Shown here: one piece after another, positions 18,785-29,254 of the stretch
How positions within the stretch are numbered: the stretch's first letter is position 1
Layout: the number at the start of each line of letters is the position of its first letter
The notes under the pieces: generated by a model
The model's database searches: none
Seen by the model: the letters and a program-made list of their open reading frames with translations, nothing else
Told to the model about the DNA's origin: nothing
Assembly: GCF_002077155.1 (NCBI RefSeq)
Contig: NZ_CP015027.1
Location: 2,892,501 to 2,956,500, forward strand
Direction of reading: 5' to 3'
From: Sporosarcina sp. P33
GTDB lineage: Bacteria; Bacillota; Bacilli; Bacillales_A; Planococcaceae
DNA length: 64,000 nucleotides
Position numbers and translations under genes: made by a program

Positions 18785-19725
18785 GTAAACTGGCATTTGT
18801 ATTCCCGGGACAAGGCTCACAAGTTGTAGGGATGGGTAAAGAATTTACAGAGAAAAATGAAACATGCAGACAATTCATGCAGAAAGCCGATGAGGCGCTT
18901 GGTTTTGAATTAAGCAAACTGATGCTTGAAGGTCCGCAGGAAGAGCTGACCCTGACATACAATGCTCAGCCCGCGCTACTCACAGCGGGTGCAATGATCG
19001 CAGCGCGTCTTGAGCAGGAGGGGATTGTTCCTGACTACTCAGCGGGCCACAGCCTTGGTGAATATACAGCGCTTGTTGAATCGAAAGTACTTTCATTTGA
19101 AGATGCGGTCGTAGCAGTTCATAAAAGAGGTCTTTATATGAACGAAGCGGTTCCGGCAGGCCAGGGTGCTATGGCTGCAATTTTGGGAATAGACAGGGAC
19201 GTCCTGGAATCTATCACACAGAATATTACAGAATCTGGCCATCCGGTACAGGCAGCGAACTTGAACTGTCCCGGTCAGATTGTGATCTCGGGCGCTAAAG
19301 CAGGTGTTGATAAAGCGTGCACATCGCTGAAAGAGGCAGGTGCGAAACGCGCATTGCCGCTGAATGTCAGCGGACCGTTCCACTCAGTTCTGATGCAGCC
19401 GGCAGCAGAAGAGCTGCAGAAAACTCTGGAAGATATTACTATGAAGGATGCGGAAATTCCCGTCATCGCGAATGTCACGGCGGATGAAGTGACAAAGCAA
19501 GAAGAAATAAAGAAGCTTTTAGTTGAACAGCTTTACTCACCAGTTCGCTGGGAAGAATCTGTTGAAAAGTTGCTTGAACTCGGAGTTACCCGTTTTGTAG
19601 AGTGCGGACCGGGCAAAGTACTGAGCGGACTAATCCGTAAAATCGACCGCACTGCAACAGTGTATCCGGTTTACGATGAAGAAACGCTCGAGAAGTTTCT
19701 TGAAGAAGCGAAAGGATGGTCATGA
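18781..19725 (+). CDS. fabD: Malonyl-CoA:ACP transacylase
   Basis: Loads malonyl groups onto acyl carrier protein for chain extension. The start is TTG overlapping the plsX stop. Family marks are [12 protein letters not shown] at the N-terminus, catalytic Ser91 in [10 protein letters not shown], and the His in GPFHSVLM near residue 200. The length of 314 is standard. Confidence 0.95.
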   Translation: MSKLAFVFPGQGSQVVGMGKEFTEKNETCRQFMQKADEALGFELSKLMLEGPQEELTLTYNAQPALLTAGAMIAARLEQEGIVPDYSAGHSLGEYTALVESKVLSFEDAVVAVHKRGLYMNEAVPAGQGAMAAILGIDRDVLESITQNITESGHPVQAANLNCPGQIVISGAKAGVDKACTSLKEAGAKRALPLNVSGPFHSVLMQPAAEELQKTLEDITMKDAEIPVIANVTADEVTKQEEIKKLLVEQLYSPVRWEESVEKLLELGVTRFVECGPGKVLSGLIRKIDRTATVYPVYDEETLEKFLEEAKGWS

Positions 19726-20471
19726 TGGGAAGATTTGATGGAAAGACAGCAGTCGTTACAGGAGCTTCCAGAGGGATTGGACGAACTGTAGCATTGCGTT
19801 TGGCGTCAGAAGGTGCAAAGGTAGTCGTCAATTACAGCGGCAGTAAAGAAAAGGCGGAAGAAGTAGCGGAAGAGATCCGTTCTGCAGGCGGTGAAGCGCT
19901 CGTCTTTCAGGCAAACGTTTCGGATGCCGATCAAGTAAAAGCCATGATGGACGAAACGGTTAAACAATTCGGCACCATCGATTTTCTTATCAATAATGCA
20001 GGCATCACGCGTGATAATTTATTGATGCGCATGAAAGAAGACGAGTGGGATGACGTATTGTCGATAAATCTGAAGGGGGTTTTCTTATGCACGAAGGCTG
20101 TTACGCGTCAAATGATGCGTCAGCGTGCAGGGAAAATCGTCAATTTAGCATCCGTTGTCGGAGTGGTGGGAAATCCCGGGCAAGCGAACTATGTGGCGGC
20201 GAAAGCAGGCGTCATCGGCTTGACAAAAACAACCGCAAAAGAATTGGCTGCGCGTAATATTTTAGTTAATGCGGTAGCACCGGGTTTCATTACAACTGAT
20301 ATGACTGATGAGCTCGGCGACGATATGAAAGAACAATTGCTGTCGACGATACCTTTGGGCAAGCTTGGCAGTGCAGACGACGTAGCGGGCACTGTGGCTT
20401 TTCTGCTGTCAGATGAAGCAAAATATATTACCGGTCAGACAATCAATGTTGACGGCGGAATGGTGATGTAA
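19722..20471 (+). CDS. fabG: 3-oxoacyl-ACP reductase
   Basis: NADPH-dependent short-chain dehydrogenase that reduces beta-ketoacyl-ACP. The cofactor loop [12 protein letters not shown], the catalytic Ser in [10 protein letters not shown] and the YVAAK motif are intact, and it ends DGGMVM. Three in-frame ATGs occur. The one at 19716 overlaps its own SD (AAAGGA, 19711-19716), so 19722 or 19725 is more likely. I use 19722, which overlaps the fabD stop as ATGA. Confidence 0.94.
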   Translation: MMGRFDGKTAVVTGASRGIGRTVALRLASEGAKVVVNYSGSKEKAEEVAEEIRSAGGEALVFQANVSDADQVKAMMDETVKQFGTIDFLINNAGITRDNLLMRMKEDEWDDVLSINLKGVFLCTKAVTRQMMRQRAGKIVNLASVVGVVGNPGQANYVAAKAGVIGLTKTTAKELAARNILVNAVAPGFITTDMTDELGDDMKEQLLSTIPLGKLGSADDVAGTVAFLLSDEAKYITGQTINVDGGMVM

Positions 20472-20503
20472 ACGAACTACTTCTGCGAATGCGCTACTTA
20501 TGG

Positions 20504-20533
20504 TTGCGCTACCGGTGCACTAACCCCTATAAT
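20504..20533 (+). promoter_or_regulatory. Probable sigma-A promoter for acpP
   Basis: TTGCGC (20504-20509), 18 bases, then a perfect TATAAT (20528-20533), in the 108-bp gap after fabG. A separate promoter would let acyl carrier protein be made in excess of the enzymes. Confidence 0.65.
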
Positions 20534-20579
20534 TCAATAGAAGTCCATGGGCCGTTACTGGCTTTGAGAGGAGGTGACT

Positions 20580-20822
20580 ATGTTGTCAACAGTACTTGAG
20601 CGTGTAACAAAAGTAGTTGTCGACCGTCTGGGCGTCGATGAAAGCGAAGTAAAACCTGAAGCTTCTTTCCGTGAGGATCTGGGAGCTGATTCATTAGATG
20701 TAGTAGAACTTGTTATGGAATTTGAAGATGAGTTTGAAACAGAAATCTCTGATGACGATGCAGAAAAGATTGCAACTGTCGGAGATGCAGTAACGTACAT
20801 CACAGAAAAAGTAGGCGAATGA
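20580..20822 (+). CDS. acpP: Acyl carrier protein
   Basis: Carries growing acyl chains on a phosphopantetheine arm. The chosen ATG sits 5 bases after GAGGAGG and gives 80 residues. An in-frame GTG at 20574 overlaps the SD and is unlikely. The attachment serine is Ser38 in [19 protein letters not shown], and the rest of the helical bundle ([15 protein letters not shown]) is intact. B. subtilis ACP is slightly shorter; the difference is at the ends. Confidence 0.95.
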   Translation: MLSTVLERVTKVVVDRLGVDESEVKPEASFREDLGADSLDVVELVMEFEDEFETEISDDDAEKIATVGDAVTYITEKVGE

Positions 20823-20832
20823 CCTTTACGGT

Positions 20833-20879
20833 GAGACTCTTTCTTCCTTTCATCTGAAAAGGAGAAAGCGTCTCTTTTC
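20833..20879 (+). terminator. Terminator after acpP
   Basis: GAGAC...CTTTCT (from 20833) pairs with AGAAAG.GTCTC (to 20874) across a CCTTT/AAAGG inner stem, followed by TTTTCGCTTT. Confidence 0.7.
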
Positions 20880-20881
20880 GC

Positions 20882-20909
20882 TTTACAGTACAGACATAAC
20901 TTTTATAGA
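20882..20909 (+). promoter_or_regulatory. Possible promoter for rnc-smc-ftsY
   Basis: TTTACA (20882-20887), 16 bases, TATAGA (20904-20909), just after the acpP terminator and 18 bases before the rnc start codon. Confidence 0.5.
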
Positions 20910-20927
20910 TGAGAGGCAGAGTAGTTT

Positions 20928-21695
20928 ATGAAAAATAAGAGAACTGTAAAAGAGACATCATCCTATCCTACGTTGCCGCAGGCTGTGCGGGAGAAATTTA
21001 ACAAGCTCCAGCAGGAAATGGGTATTAAATTTCAAGACGAGAATTTATTATACAATGCATTTATTCATTCCTCCTATGTCAATGAACACCGGCGTAAGAA
21101 GTTTTCCGATAATGAGCGCTTAGAATTCCTTGGGGATGCTGTACTCGAACTGGGAGTATCTAAGTTTTTATTCCGTACAGAACCTGCAAAAAGCGAAGGG
21201 GAGCTGACGAAGCTCCGTGCTGCGATTGTTTGTGAGCCGTCACTTGTCACGTTCTCAAATGAACTTCATTTTGGTGACTATATTTTGCTTGGCAAGGGAG
21301 AAGAGCTGACAGGCGGCAGAATGCGTCCTGCACTGCTTGCGGATGTATTTGAAGCATATATCGGTGCGCTCTACCTGGATCAGGGCATGGAAGTCGTAGA
21401 AGAGTTCCTGAAACAAATCGTTTTTCCGAAAATTAGTATCGGAGCTTTTTCGCATGTGACAGATTATAAAAGTCGCCTGCAAGAATTGGTGCAGCAAAAA
21501 AATAACGGACCTCTTCAATATGAAGTAATTGAGGAGAAAGGTCCTGCACATGCGAAAAAGTTTGTTACCGTAGTGAACCTCAATGATCAGCAGCTGGGGA
21601 GAGGGATTGGCAAATCTAAAAAAGAAGCAGAACAGGAAGCTGCCCGTCGTGCGATTGAACAGTTACAGACGCAAACAGACGAAGGGGAGAACTAA
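20928..21695 (+). CDS. rnc: Ribonuclease III
   Basis: Cleaves double-stranded RNA in rRNA maturation and mRNA turnover. The nuclease domain has the signature [14 protein letters not shown] and the second acidic site [15 protein letters not shown] dsRNA-binding domain follows from about residue 180 ([11 protein letters not shown], then [16 protein letters not shown]). The length is 255. It lies 2 bases before smc, the conserved Bacillales arrangement. Confidence 0.96.
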   Translation: MKNKRTVKETSSYPTLPQAVREKFNKLQQEMGIKFQDENLLYNAFIHSSYVNEHRRKKFSDNERLEFLGDAVLELGVSKFLFRTEPAKSEGELTKLRAAIVCEPSLVTFSNELHFGDYILLGKGEELTGGRMRPALLADVFEAYIGALYLDQGMEVVEEFLKQIVFPKISIGAFSHVTDYKSRLQELVQQKNNGPLQYEVIEEKGPAHAKKFVTVVNLNDQQLGRGIGKSKKEAEQEAARRAIEQLQTQTDEGEN

Positions 21696-21697
21696 TC

Positions 21698-24600
21698 GTG
21701 TTTTTAAAGAGGCTGGAAATTGCAGGCTTTAAGTCTTTTGCGGAGAAAATCCATATTGATTTTGTACCTGGTGTTACAGCCATCGTCGGACCGAACGGCA
21801 GCGGAAAAAGTAATGTTATTGATGCGATCCGCTGGGTGCTCGGCGAACAGTCGGCAAAATCACTTCGCGGCAGTAAAATGGAAGATGTTATTTTTGCCGG
21901 CAGTGATTCCCGTAAAGCGATTAACTTTGCAGAAGTCACACTCATTCTGGACAATACGGATAATCTGTTTCCGCTGGATTACACAGAGATCAGTGTCAGC
22001 AGAAGAGTTTTCCGGTCCGGAGACAGCGCCTATCTGCTGAATGGCCAAACGTGCCGGCTAAAAGATATTACAACGCTTTTTATGGATTCAGGGCTGGGCA
22101 AAGAGGCTTTCTCAATTATTTCACAGGGACGGGTTGATGAGATATTAAACAGCCGTGCGGAGGAGCGCAGAAACGTTTTTGACGAAGCGGCGGGCGTGTT
22201 AAAATATAAAACCCATAAACTGCAGGCGGAGCATAAACTGTTCGAGACTACTGATAATTTAGATCGTGTGCAAGATATATTGAAAGAAATTGACGACCGG
22301 CTAGTTCCGCTTGAAAAGGAAGCGGGACTGGCCCGTCAAGCTGCACATCTGCAGTCTGAACTCCGAGAGGCGGATGTGCGGTTATTGCATCATGACGCGG
22401 GCACACTGCAGAAGCAGATTTCTGAAAAAACAGCAGCTGTAGAGGCTGATGAAGCAGAGCAGCGGCAATCATCTGCAGTACTTCAGCAGCGTGAACAGGA
22501 ACTAGAACAGGATAAACAGCTGCTTGGACAAATCGAAGCTGCGCTGGATGAACTGCAAAGCCAGCTAGTCAATAAAACATCAGATGCGGAAAAATGGGAA
22601 GGCAGAAGACTGCTGTCCCTTGAAAAAAGCCGCAATACGAAGCAGCAGGTAGAACGGATCACACAAGAACTGCAAGCCGCTGAACAAGCTGAACAAGCAG
22701 CGAAAGATAAACTCCTTGCGATGCAGGCCAAACAGACAGCAGCTCAGCAGGAATTGGAAGCCGTTGTGAAAGAGAGTAAACAAGTCACATCTATGCTGAG
22801 CAGTTCATTGAAAGAAACAGAACAGCAAATTGAACGGCTAAAATCAGACTATATTGAACGGCTCAATGAAGAAGCGACTGTGCGCAGTGAAATCAGGCAT
22901 GTGGTAGAGCGTCTGCAAGGTGAAAAGTCATCCACTGAAAAGATTACTGTGCAGACTGCTCTTCTTTCTGAAAGGCAGCAGCAATTGACGAAAGAGCAGC
23001 AGGAGAAAATGGCGCAAAAGACCGTCATTCAGAAACAGCTTGACGAGCTGGAGAAATCTGCGAAAGCATGCCAGCAACAATTAACTGAAGAAGAACAGCG
23101 TCTGTCTACACAGCAGCAATTTCTGCAGAAAGCACTGCGCAGACAGTCTGAAATGCAGGGGAGACTCCGTGCTCTGGAAAGTTTAGAGAAAGATTTCTCC
23201 GGATTTTATTCGGGTGTGAAAGAAGTGCTGCACGCAAAGAAGCAACAGCGTATACAAGGTATTGAAGGGGCGGTAGTAGAACTGATTACTACAGAACCTT
23301 CCTATACGAAAGCAATCGAAACAGCCCTTGGCGGCGCGATGCAACATATCATCACGACAACTGAACGTGACGCGAGGCAGGCGATCGGTTATCTGAAGTC
23401 TAAAAACTTCGGACGCGCAACGTTTCTTCCGCTGGATATTTTAAAGCCGCGGGAGCTGCCGATGAACAGCCGTCAGCTGCTTAGTGGGCAGCCAGGATTT
23501 ATCGGTACAGCGTTTGAACTGATTCAAACTTCTCCTGCCTATGAATCTGTCGCCAAAAATTTATTAGGCCAGACCATAGTGGCGAGTGATTTGCAGACAG
23601 CTTCCGGTTTGGCAAAAGCAATAAGCCACCGCTACCGCATCGTCACACTCGATGGTGATATCATCAATGCGGGCGGATCACTGACCGGCGGCGGTGCAAA
23701 AGGGCAATCCACTTTATTTTCGCGGAAAGCGGAAGTAGAGACACTTACCGCTCAGCTGCAGCAAATGGATGAATCCATTCAGCAGGCCACGGCGCAAATA
23801 GCGGAAACACGCAACCAGGTGGGAGTCAGTTTACATTTGCGCGAGCAGCTGAGGACCCGGACAGAAGAGGTTCTGCAGAAAAAGTCTGCTATTCATACTT
23901 CTTTACAGGAAACCGAAATGGAACTGCGTTCTGTGAAAATGGAGATTTCAACAATTGAAATTGGGCGAACTGATACGGCATCTGCAGAAAAAGAGCTTAT
24001 CAGGAAAAAAGAGGGCTTACAAACGCATCACATAGCTTTAAAAAGCGAACTTCAAGAGATCATGGAAAAGCTTGAAAGCCTGGAACGTTTAGTTGAAAAT
24101 CGCCGCGAAGAGCAACAGTCACTGCAGCAAAAACTGCATAATCTGCAACAGAAAAGTGCTGTACTGAAAGAGCAGAACGCGTACCGTGAAAACAACATTT
24201 TGGAAACAAAAGACCAATTGGCGGAACTGCATCAGACAATCAGCCGACTGCAGGAGGAGCATCAGTATGTCCGGGAGTTTGTCATCGGCAACGAGCTGTC
24301 CCCTGAAGAAATTGAGAAGCACAGTCAAGAGGCAAACGAAGCAAAGCAGCAAATCCAGCAACAAATTGAGGCAGAACGAACGAAACGGTCCGGGCAAGTG
24401 CAGCGGGTCCAATCACACGAACAGCAAATGAAACAGCTCAGACAGCAGGCAGGTACGGTGGCTGAGCGATTGAATACAGTGAAAGTTCAATTGTCCAGGC
24501 TCGAAACACAGTATGAAACTGTCATAGAACGTCTGGATGAAGAGTACGGTCTGCGTCCAAATGAACTGCAGTCGGATACACCGGATATTCCGCAGCTTCG

Positions 24601-25255
24601 GAAAACTGTGGATGAATGTAAGCAGCGGCTTGCGGCGATCGGTCCGGTCAATCCAAATGCCATCCAGGAATTTGAAGAGGTTTCCGGCCGCCACCAGTTT
24701 TTGCAGTCGCAGCGCAATGATCTGCTGGAAGCAAAAAACACGCTGCAGGAAGCGATGGAGGAGATGGACCAGGAAATGAAGAGCCGCTTCGAGATGACAT
24801 TTGAAGCGATTCGCAGTCATTTCCGCCGGGTGTTCAAAGAAATGTTTGGCGGCGGAGAAGCCGACTTACTCTTAACAGATCCAGCCAATTTGCTGACGAC
24901 AGGAATTGATATTGTGGCGCGTCCTCCGGGGAAGAAACTGCAGAATTTACGTCTGCTGTCAGGCGGGGAACGTGCGCTGACTGTGATTTCCTTGCTGTTT
25001 TCGATTCTGGAAGTCCGTCCGGTGCCGTTCTGTATACTTGACGAAGTGGAAGCGGCACTGGATGAAGCGAACGTAGTGCGTTATAGTAATTATTTGAAGA
25101 AAGTTTCAGAGCAGACGCAATTCATTGTGATCACTCACCGGAAAGGTACGATGGAAGGCGCGGATGTACTGTACGGCATTACAATGCAGGAATCGGGCGT
25201 TTCAAAAATGCTTTCTGTCAAACTGTCTGAAGTGGCAGAAGAAATCAATAGCTAA
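21698..25255 (+). CDS. smc: Chromosome condensation ATPase SMC
   Basis: Long-armed ATPase that, with ScpA and ScpB, extrudes DNA loops to compact and segregate the chromosome. The GTG start gives VFLKRLEIAGFKSFA. Walker A is GPNGSGKSN (about residues 31-39). Two long coiled coils flank the hinge (about 500-680, with GFIGTAFELI and GGSLTGGGAKG). The C-terminal head has the ABC signature LLSGGERALTV and Walker B PFCILDEVEAALDEAN. The length of 1185 is typical. Confidence 0.97.
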   Translation: MFLKRLEIAGFKSFAEKIHIDFVPGVTAIVGPNGSGKSNVIDAIRWVLGEQSAKSLRGSKMEDVIFAGSDSRKAINFAEVTLILDNTDNLFPLDYTEISVSRRVFRSGDSAYLLNGQTCRLKDITTLFMDSGLGKEAFSIISQGRVDEILNSRAEERRNVFDEAAGVLKYKTHKLQAEHKLFETTDNLDRVQDILKEIDDRLVPLEKEAGLARQAAHLQSELREADVRLLHHDAGTLQKQISEKTAAVEADEAEQRQSSAVLQQREQELEQDKQLLGQIEAALDELQSQLVNKTSDAEKWEGRRLLSLEKSRNTKQQVERITQELQAAEQAEQAAKDKLLAMQAKQTAAQQELEAVVKESKQVTSMLSSSLKETEQQIERLKSDYIERLNEEATVRSEIRHVVERLQGEKSSTEKITVQTALLSERQQQLTKEQQEKMAQKTVIQKQLDELEKSAKACQQQLTEEEQRLSTQQQFLQKALRRQSEMQGRLRALESLEKDFSGFYSGVKEVLHAKKQQRIQGIEGAVVELITTEPSYTKAIETALGGAMQHIITTTERDARQAIGYLKSKNFGRATFLPLDILKPRELPMNSRQLLSGQPGFIGTAFELIQTSPAYESVAKNLLGQTIVASDLQTASGLAKAISHRYRIVTLDGDIINAGGSLTGGGAKGQSTLFSRKAEVETLTAQLQQMDESIQQATAQIAETRNQVGVSLHLREQLRTRTEEVLQKKSAIHTSLQETEMELRSVKMEISTIEIGRTDTASAEKELIRKKEGLQTHHIALKSELQEIMEKLESLERLVENRREEQQSLQQKLHNLQQKSAVLKEQNAYRENNILETKDQLAELHQTISRLQEEHQYVREFVIGNELSPEEIEKHSQEANEAKQQIQQQIEAERTKRSGQVQRVQSHEQQMKQLRQQAGTVAERLNTVKVQLSRLETQYETVIERLDEEYGLRPNELQSDTPDIPQLRKTVDECKQRLAAIGPVNPNAIQEFEEVSGRHQFLQSQRNDLLEAKNTLQEAMEEMDQEMKSRFEMTFEAIRSHFRRVFKEMFGGGEADLLLTDPANLLTTGIDIVARPPGKKLQNLRLLSGGERALTVISLLFSILEVRPVPFCILDEVEAALDEANVVRYSNYLKKVSEQTQFIVITHRKGTMEGADVLYGITMQESGVSKMLSVKLSEVAEEINS

Positions 25256-25267
25256 GGAGTGAACTGA

Positions 25268-26290
25268 ATGTCTTTTTTTAAGAAAATAAAAGATAAAATT
25301 TCAGGTACAAATGAAGCGGTAACAGAAAAATTCAAAGACGGTCTGACCAAGACGCGGGATTCATTTACGTCAAAAGTAAATGACCTCGTATCGAAATTCC
25401 GTGTAGTGGATGAAGAGTTTTTTGAAGAACTGGAAGAAGTATTGCTTCAGGCGGATGTAGGGTTTGAAACCGTTATGGAATTGATCGATCTGTTGAAAGA
25501 TGAAGTCAAACGCAAAAACATTAAAGATACTGCAGGAATGCAGTCATTGATTTCTGAAAAACTCGTGGAGATTTATAACTCAGGTGAAGAAATGTCCAAT
25601 AAGCTGACTATTGAAGAGGGCCGTCTGAACGTTATTCTGATGGTCGGAGTAAATGGTGTCGGCAAAACAACGACGATCGGTAAGATGGCGGCCCGTCTGC
25701 AAAAAGAAGGCAAAACCGTCATGCTGGCAGCAGGCGATACGTTCCGGGCAGGCGCGATTGACCAGCTCGTTGTCTGGGGAGAGCGAACAGGCGCAGAAGT
25801 CATCCGGCAGGCAGAAGGTTCAGATCCGGCTGCGGTCATCTTTGACGCGGTGAAAGCGGCGAAGAAACGTAATATTGATGTTCTAATCTGTGACACGGCA
25901 GGACGCCTTCAAAACAAAGTGAACCTGATGAATGAACTGGAAAAAGTTCACCGTATCATCGGCCGTGAAATTGAAGGCGCGCCGCATGAAGTATTGCTTG
26001 CGCTTGATGCGACTACCGGTCAGAATGCGTTAATTCAAGCCCAGACATTCAACGAAGCGACGAATGTTACGGGAATTGTCCTGACGAAACTCGACGGTAC
26101 AGCAAAGGGCGGTATTGTGCTGGCAATCCGCAACAAGCTCAACATTCCGGTGAAATTCGTCGGTCTTGGAGAAGGCATCGATGATTTACAGCCGTTTGAT
26201 CCGGAAAAATACGTCTACGGATTGTTTGCAGATGGTCTGGAAATGGAAGACAGTGATCTGGATAAAGAAGGAAATGAAGAAGACAAGTAA
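25268..26290 (+). CDS. ftsY: Signal recognition particle receptor FtsY
   Basis: SRP receptor GTPase that docks ribosome-nascent chain complexes at the membrane. The N-terminal NG-domain helices follow a short amphipathic lead ([13 protein letters not shown]). GTPase motifs are [35 protein letters not shown] and [10 protein letters not shown]. It lacks the long acidic A domain of E. coli, as usual in Gram-positives, and ends in a short acidic tail. The length is 340. Confidence 0.96.
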   Translation: MSFFKKIKDKISGTNEAVTEKFKDGLTKTRDSFTSKVNDLVSKFRVVDEEFFEELEEVLLQADVGFETVMELIDLLKDEVKRKNIKDTAGMQSLISEKLVEIYNSGEEMSNKLTIEEGRLNVILMVGVNGVGKTTTIGKMAARLQKEGKTVMLAAGDTFRAGAIDQLVVWGERTGAEVIRQAEGSDPAAVIFDAVKAAKKRNIDVLICDTAGRLQNKVNLMNELEKVHRIIGREIEGAPHEVLLALDATTGQNALIQAQTFNEATNVTGIVLTKLDGTAKGGIVLAIRNKLNIPVKFVGLGEGIDDLQPFDPEKYVYGLFADGLEMEDSDLDKEGNEEDK

Positions 26291-26296
26291 AAATAC

Positions 26297-26325
26297 TTGA
26301 CAGCAAACAGTGTCCGGGCTACTAT
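26297..26325 (+). promoter_or_regulatory. Promoter for ylxM-ffh
   Basis: A consensus TTGACA (26297-26302), 17 bases, then TACTAT (26320-26325). It follows the ftsY stop by 6 bases, so ylxM-ffh can be expressed apart from smc-ftsY. Confidence 0.6.
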
Positions 26326-26353
26326 AAAGTGGTGACTGAAGGAGGTCGTGATC

Positions 26354-26680
26354 ATGCTTGAAAAAACGACAAGAGTGAACTTCCTCTTTGATTTTTATCA
26401 ATCATTATTAACAGACAAACAACGTTTATATATGCAATTATATTATTTGGATGATCTTTCTCTCGGTGAAATTGCGGAACAATACAGCGTATCGAGACAG
26501 GCAGTGTATGACAATGTAAAAAGAACCGAAGCCATGCTTGAAGATTATGAGAAAAAACTCAAACTGTTTGAAAAGCATGAAAGCCGTCTGGAAATCGTAG
26601 AGCAGCTGTCAGAAATGATACCTGCATATGACCCTGACCGGTTCAAAGAATTGCTGCACACCTTAAAGGATTTTGAATAG
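26354..26680 (+). CDS. ylxM: SRP-associated HTH protein YlxM
   Basis: Small helix-turn-helix protein of the UPF0122 family, 108 residues, usually next to ffh. In streptococci it stimulates SRP GTPase activity. The motif region reads [39 protein letters not shown], like a sigma-70 region 4 HTH. The ATG at 26354 is 8 bases after AGGAGG; an in-frame GTG at 26348 is too close to the SD. Confidence 0.92.
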   Translation: MLEKTTRVNFLFDFYQSLLTDKQRLYMQLYYLDDLSLGEIAEQYSVSRQAVYDNVKRTEAMLEDYEKKLKLFEKHESRLEIVEQLSEMIPAYDPDRFKELLHTLKDFE

Positions 26681-26692
26681 GGGGGATTGTCT

Positions 26693-28048
26693 ATGGCTTT
26701 TGAAGGTCTGGCCGAACGCCTGCAAGGTACGATGAATAAGATTACAGGCAAAGGCAAAATCAATGAATCTGATGTAAAAGAAATGATGCGGGAAGTGCGT
26801 TTTGCGCTGATTGAGGCCGACGTTAACCTAAAAGTTGTGAAAGAATTTGTCAAGACGGTCAGCGAACGCTCAGTTGGCCAGGACGTTATGAAAAGCTTGA
26901 CGCCGGGACAGCAAGTCGTAAAGATTGTTAAAGATGAATTGACGAATCTGATGGGCGGGGAGCAGAACCCGATCCAATTTTCCCGCAAATCACCAACTGT
27001 CATTATGATGGTCGGTTTGCAGGGGGCCGGTAAAACGACAACTTCCGGCAAATTAGCCACGGTTTTGCGTAAAAAACATAATAAAAAGCCTTTGCTCGTT
27101 GCAGCGGATATTTATCGTCCGGCTGCCATTCAGCAGCTCGAAACGCTTGGGAAGCAAATCACCATTCCTGTGTTCTCTATGGGAACAGATCAGTCACCTG
27201 TTGAAATTGCACGCAAGGCAATGGAAGAAGCCGAGCGCGAACACCATGACGTAGTCATCATTGATACAGCCGGCCGTCTGCACGTCGATGAAGCCCTCAT
27301 GCAGGAACTGAAGGATATCCGTGAACTGACGAAGCCTGATGAGGTATTCCTGGTAGTCGATGCCATGACAGGTCAGGATGCTGTCAACGTGGCTAAGAGT
27401 TTCGACGAGACCATTGGAATCACGGGTGTTGTGCTGACGAAACTCGACGGAGATACCCGCGGCGGGGCGGCATTGTCCATTCGTTCTGTTACGCAAAAAC
27501 CGATCAAATTCGTTGGTATGGGCGAGAAGATGGATGCGCTGGAGCCGTTTCATCCGGAGCGTATGGCATCACGAATTCTTGGCATGGGCGATGTCATGTC
27601 GCTCATTGAAAAAGCGCAGGAAAACGTGGATGAAACCAAAGCAAAAGAGCTCGAGCAGAAATTGCGCACGCAAACTTTCACGCTCGATGACTTCCTTGAT
27701 CAGCTGCAGCAAGTGAAAAAGATGGGGCCGCTCGATGAAATTTTAAAAATGATGCCAGGCGCCAATAAAATTAAAGGGCTTGACAGTGCAAAAGTGGATG
27801 AAAGTCAGATGGGTCGTGTCGAAGCAGTCATCTATTCCATGACATTGGCTGAACGCGAAAATCCGGACATTATCAACGCAAGCCGAAAAAAACGGATTGC
27901 AACTGGTGCGGGCACATCCATTCAGGAAGTGAACCGACTGCTGAAACAGTTTGAAGAAATGAAGAAAATGGTCAAACAGATGACCAACATGCAGCAAAAA
28001 GGCAAAAAGAAGGGCAAAATGCCTGGTTTTGATTCATTTTTTAAATAA
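26693..28048 (+). CDS. ffh: Signal recognition particle protein Ffh
   Basis: Protein subunit of SRP; binds signal sequences and the SRP RNA. The NG domain carries GLQGAGKTTTSGKLA, DTAGRLHVDE and TKLDGDTRGGAA. The methionine-rich M domain (about 300-430) ends with KMPGFDSFFK. The ATG gives MAFEGLAERLQ as in B. subtilis, 7 bases after GGGGGG. A TTG six bases upstream is less likely. The length is 451. Confidence 0.96.
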   Translation: MAFEGLAERLQGTMNKITGKGKINESDVKEMMREVRFALIEADVNLKVVKEFVKTVSERSVGQDVMKSLTPGQQVVKIVKDELTNLMGGEQNPIQFSRKSPTVIMMVGLQGAGKTTTSGKLATVLRKKHNKKPLLVAADIYRPAAIQQLETLGKQITIPVFSMGTDQSPVEIARKAMEEAEREHHDVVIIDTAGRLHVDEALMQELKDIRELTKPDEVFLVVDAMTGQDAVNVAKSFDETIGITGVVLTKLDGDTRGGAALSIRSVTQKPIKFVGMGEKMDALEPFHPERMASRILGMGDVMSLIEKAQENVDETKAKELEQKLRTQTFTLDDFLDQLQQVKKMGPLDEILKMMPGANKIKGLDSAKVDESQMGRVEAVIYSMTLAERENPDIINASRKKRIATGAGTSIQEVNRLLKQFEEMKKMVKQMTNMQQKGKKKGKMPGFDSFFK

Positions 28049-28073
28049 AATAACAGGTGTTAAGAAAAAACAC

Positions 28074-28105
28074 TTTACAAACAAACAAAACCTTGATAAT
28101 ATACT
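28074..28105 (+). promoter_or_regulatory. Promoter region for rpsP
   Basis: TTTACA (28074-28079) with overlapping -10 candidates TAATAT (28097-28102, spacing 17) and TATACT (28100-28105). It sits 36 bases before the rpsP start codon. Confidence 0.45.
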
Positions 28106-28140
28106 ATCTTGTGTGAAACTATTCGGAGGTGTAGATAATA

Positions 28141-28413
28141 ATGGCAGTTAAAATTCGTCTAAAACGTATGGGAGCTAAGAGATCTCCTTTTTATCGTATT
28201 GTAGTAGCTGATGCACGTGCACCACGTGACGGCCGTCAAATCGATCAGGTTGGTACATACAACCCGCTTACAAAGCCGGCAACAGTTGATATCAACGAAG
28301 AATTGGCTTTGAAATGGCTTCAGGATGGAGCTAAACCATCTGATACAGTACGTAACTTGTTCTCAGAACAAGGTATCATGGAAAAATTCCATAACGCTAA
28401 ATACAGCAAGTAA
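28141..28413 (+). CDS. rpsP: 30S ribosomal protein S16
   Basis: Small-subunit protein of 90 residues beginning [20 protein letters not shown], followed by [12 protein letters not shown] and the [10 protein letters not shown] strand, diagnostic of S16. GGAGGTG lies upstream of the ATG. It is the first gene of the rpsP-khpA unit. Confidence 0.97.
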   Translation: MAVKIRLKRMGAKRSPFYRIVVADARAPRDGRQIDQVGTYNPLTKPATVDINEELALKWLQDGAKPSDTVRNLFSEQGIMEKFHNAKYSK

Positions 28414-28428
28414 TTTGGAGGGGTGGAC

Positions 28429-28662
28429 ATGAAGCAGCTGATTGAAACAATTGTAAAACCGTTAGTCGATTACCCGGATGACGTGAAAGTGGTATCTGAA
28501 GAGCAGTCTCAGCGAGTCGTTTATCAGTTATCAGTGAATGCGGAAGATATGGGTAAAGTGATCGGGAAGCAAGGTCGTGTGGCAAAAGCGATCCGTACGA
28601 TTGTTTACTCAGCAGCAGGCAGCCACCACGGCAAAAAAGTGTATTTGGATATTTTGGATTGA
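28429..28662 (+). CDS. khpA: KH-domain RNA-binding protein KhpA (YlqC)
   Basis: Single KH domain protein of 77 residues. The RNA-binding GxxG loop is IGKQGRVAKAIRTIV. In streptococci it partners KhpB/EloR and influences division and small-RNA action. The chosen ATG is 6 bases after GGAGGGG; an in-frame GTG (28423) lies within the SD. It sits directly after rpsP and is followed by a terminator instead of ylqD. Confidence 0.93.
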   Translation: MKQLIETIVKPLVDYPDDVKVVSEEQSQRVVYQLSVNAEDMGKVIGKQGRVAKAIRTIVYSAAGSHHGKKVYLDILD

Positions 28663-28665
28663 TCC

Positions 28666-28697
28666 AAAAGGAAGGAGCCCCGGTTCCTTCCTTTTTT
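28666..28697 (+). terminator. Terminator after khpA
   Basis: AAAAGGAAGGAGCC (28666-28679) pairs with GGTTCCTTCCTTTT (from 28683), with one wobble pair and a run of seven T. Confidence 0.85.
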
Positions 28698-28738
28698 TGC
28701 ACGTATAAATACTTGATTCATATAACGGAGGCGAAATA

Positions 28739-29254
28739 ATGGAATGGTTTAACGTAGGCACCATCGTCAATACACATGGTATTAAAGGGGAAGTGCGTGT
28801 TATGTCAAAGACGGACTTCCCGGATGAGCGTTACAAAGCAGGAAGCAAGCTGGCGATTTTTATGCCAAAAAGTAAAACACCGACTTTTGTGACGGTGACA
28901 AGCCATCGCAAGCATAAAAACTTTGACCTGCTGACGTTTGAAGGTTATCCGAACATCAATGACGTGGAGAAGTTCCGTGACGGCGTGATTAAAGTATCGG
29001 AAAAAGAGCTGACAGAACTTGAAGAGAATGAATTCTACTACCATGAAATCATCGGCTGCCGTGTTATTACAGATACAGGTGAAGAGATCGGCACTGTTAC
29101 TGAGATTATCGAAACAGGCGCCAATGACGTCTGGACAGTCACACCTGCTGAAGGAAAACCGCATTATATCCCGTACATTGAAGATGTCGTAAAAGATATA
29201 AATCTCGACGAATCAGTAATTACAATTGAACTGATGGACGGTCTGCTTTCATGA
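28739..29254 (+). CDS. rimM: 16S rRNA processing protein RimM
   Basis: 30S maturation factor that binds S19. The N-terminal beta barrel starts [21 protein letters not shown]. The PRC-barrel C-terminal half begins near residue 95 ([21 protein letters not shown]) and includes GANDVWTV and [11 protein letters not shown]. The length is 171. It overlaps trmD by 4 bases, its usual partner. Confidence 0.95.
   Translation: MEWFNVGTIVNTHGIKGEVRVMSKTDFPDERYKAGSKLAIFMPKSKTPTFVTVTSHRKHKNFDLLTFEGYPNINDVEKFRDGVIKVSEKELTELEENEFYYHEIIGCRVITDTGEEIGTVTEIIETGANDVWTVTPAEGKPHYIPYIEDVVKDINLDESVITIELMDGLLS

Noticed and set aside
28056..28078. Short hairpin after ffh as a terminator
   Set aside because: The stem is about 7 bp with a mismatch, has no T run, and overlaps the rpsP -35 region.
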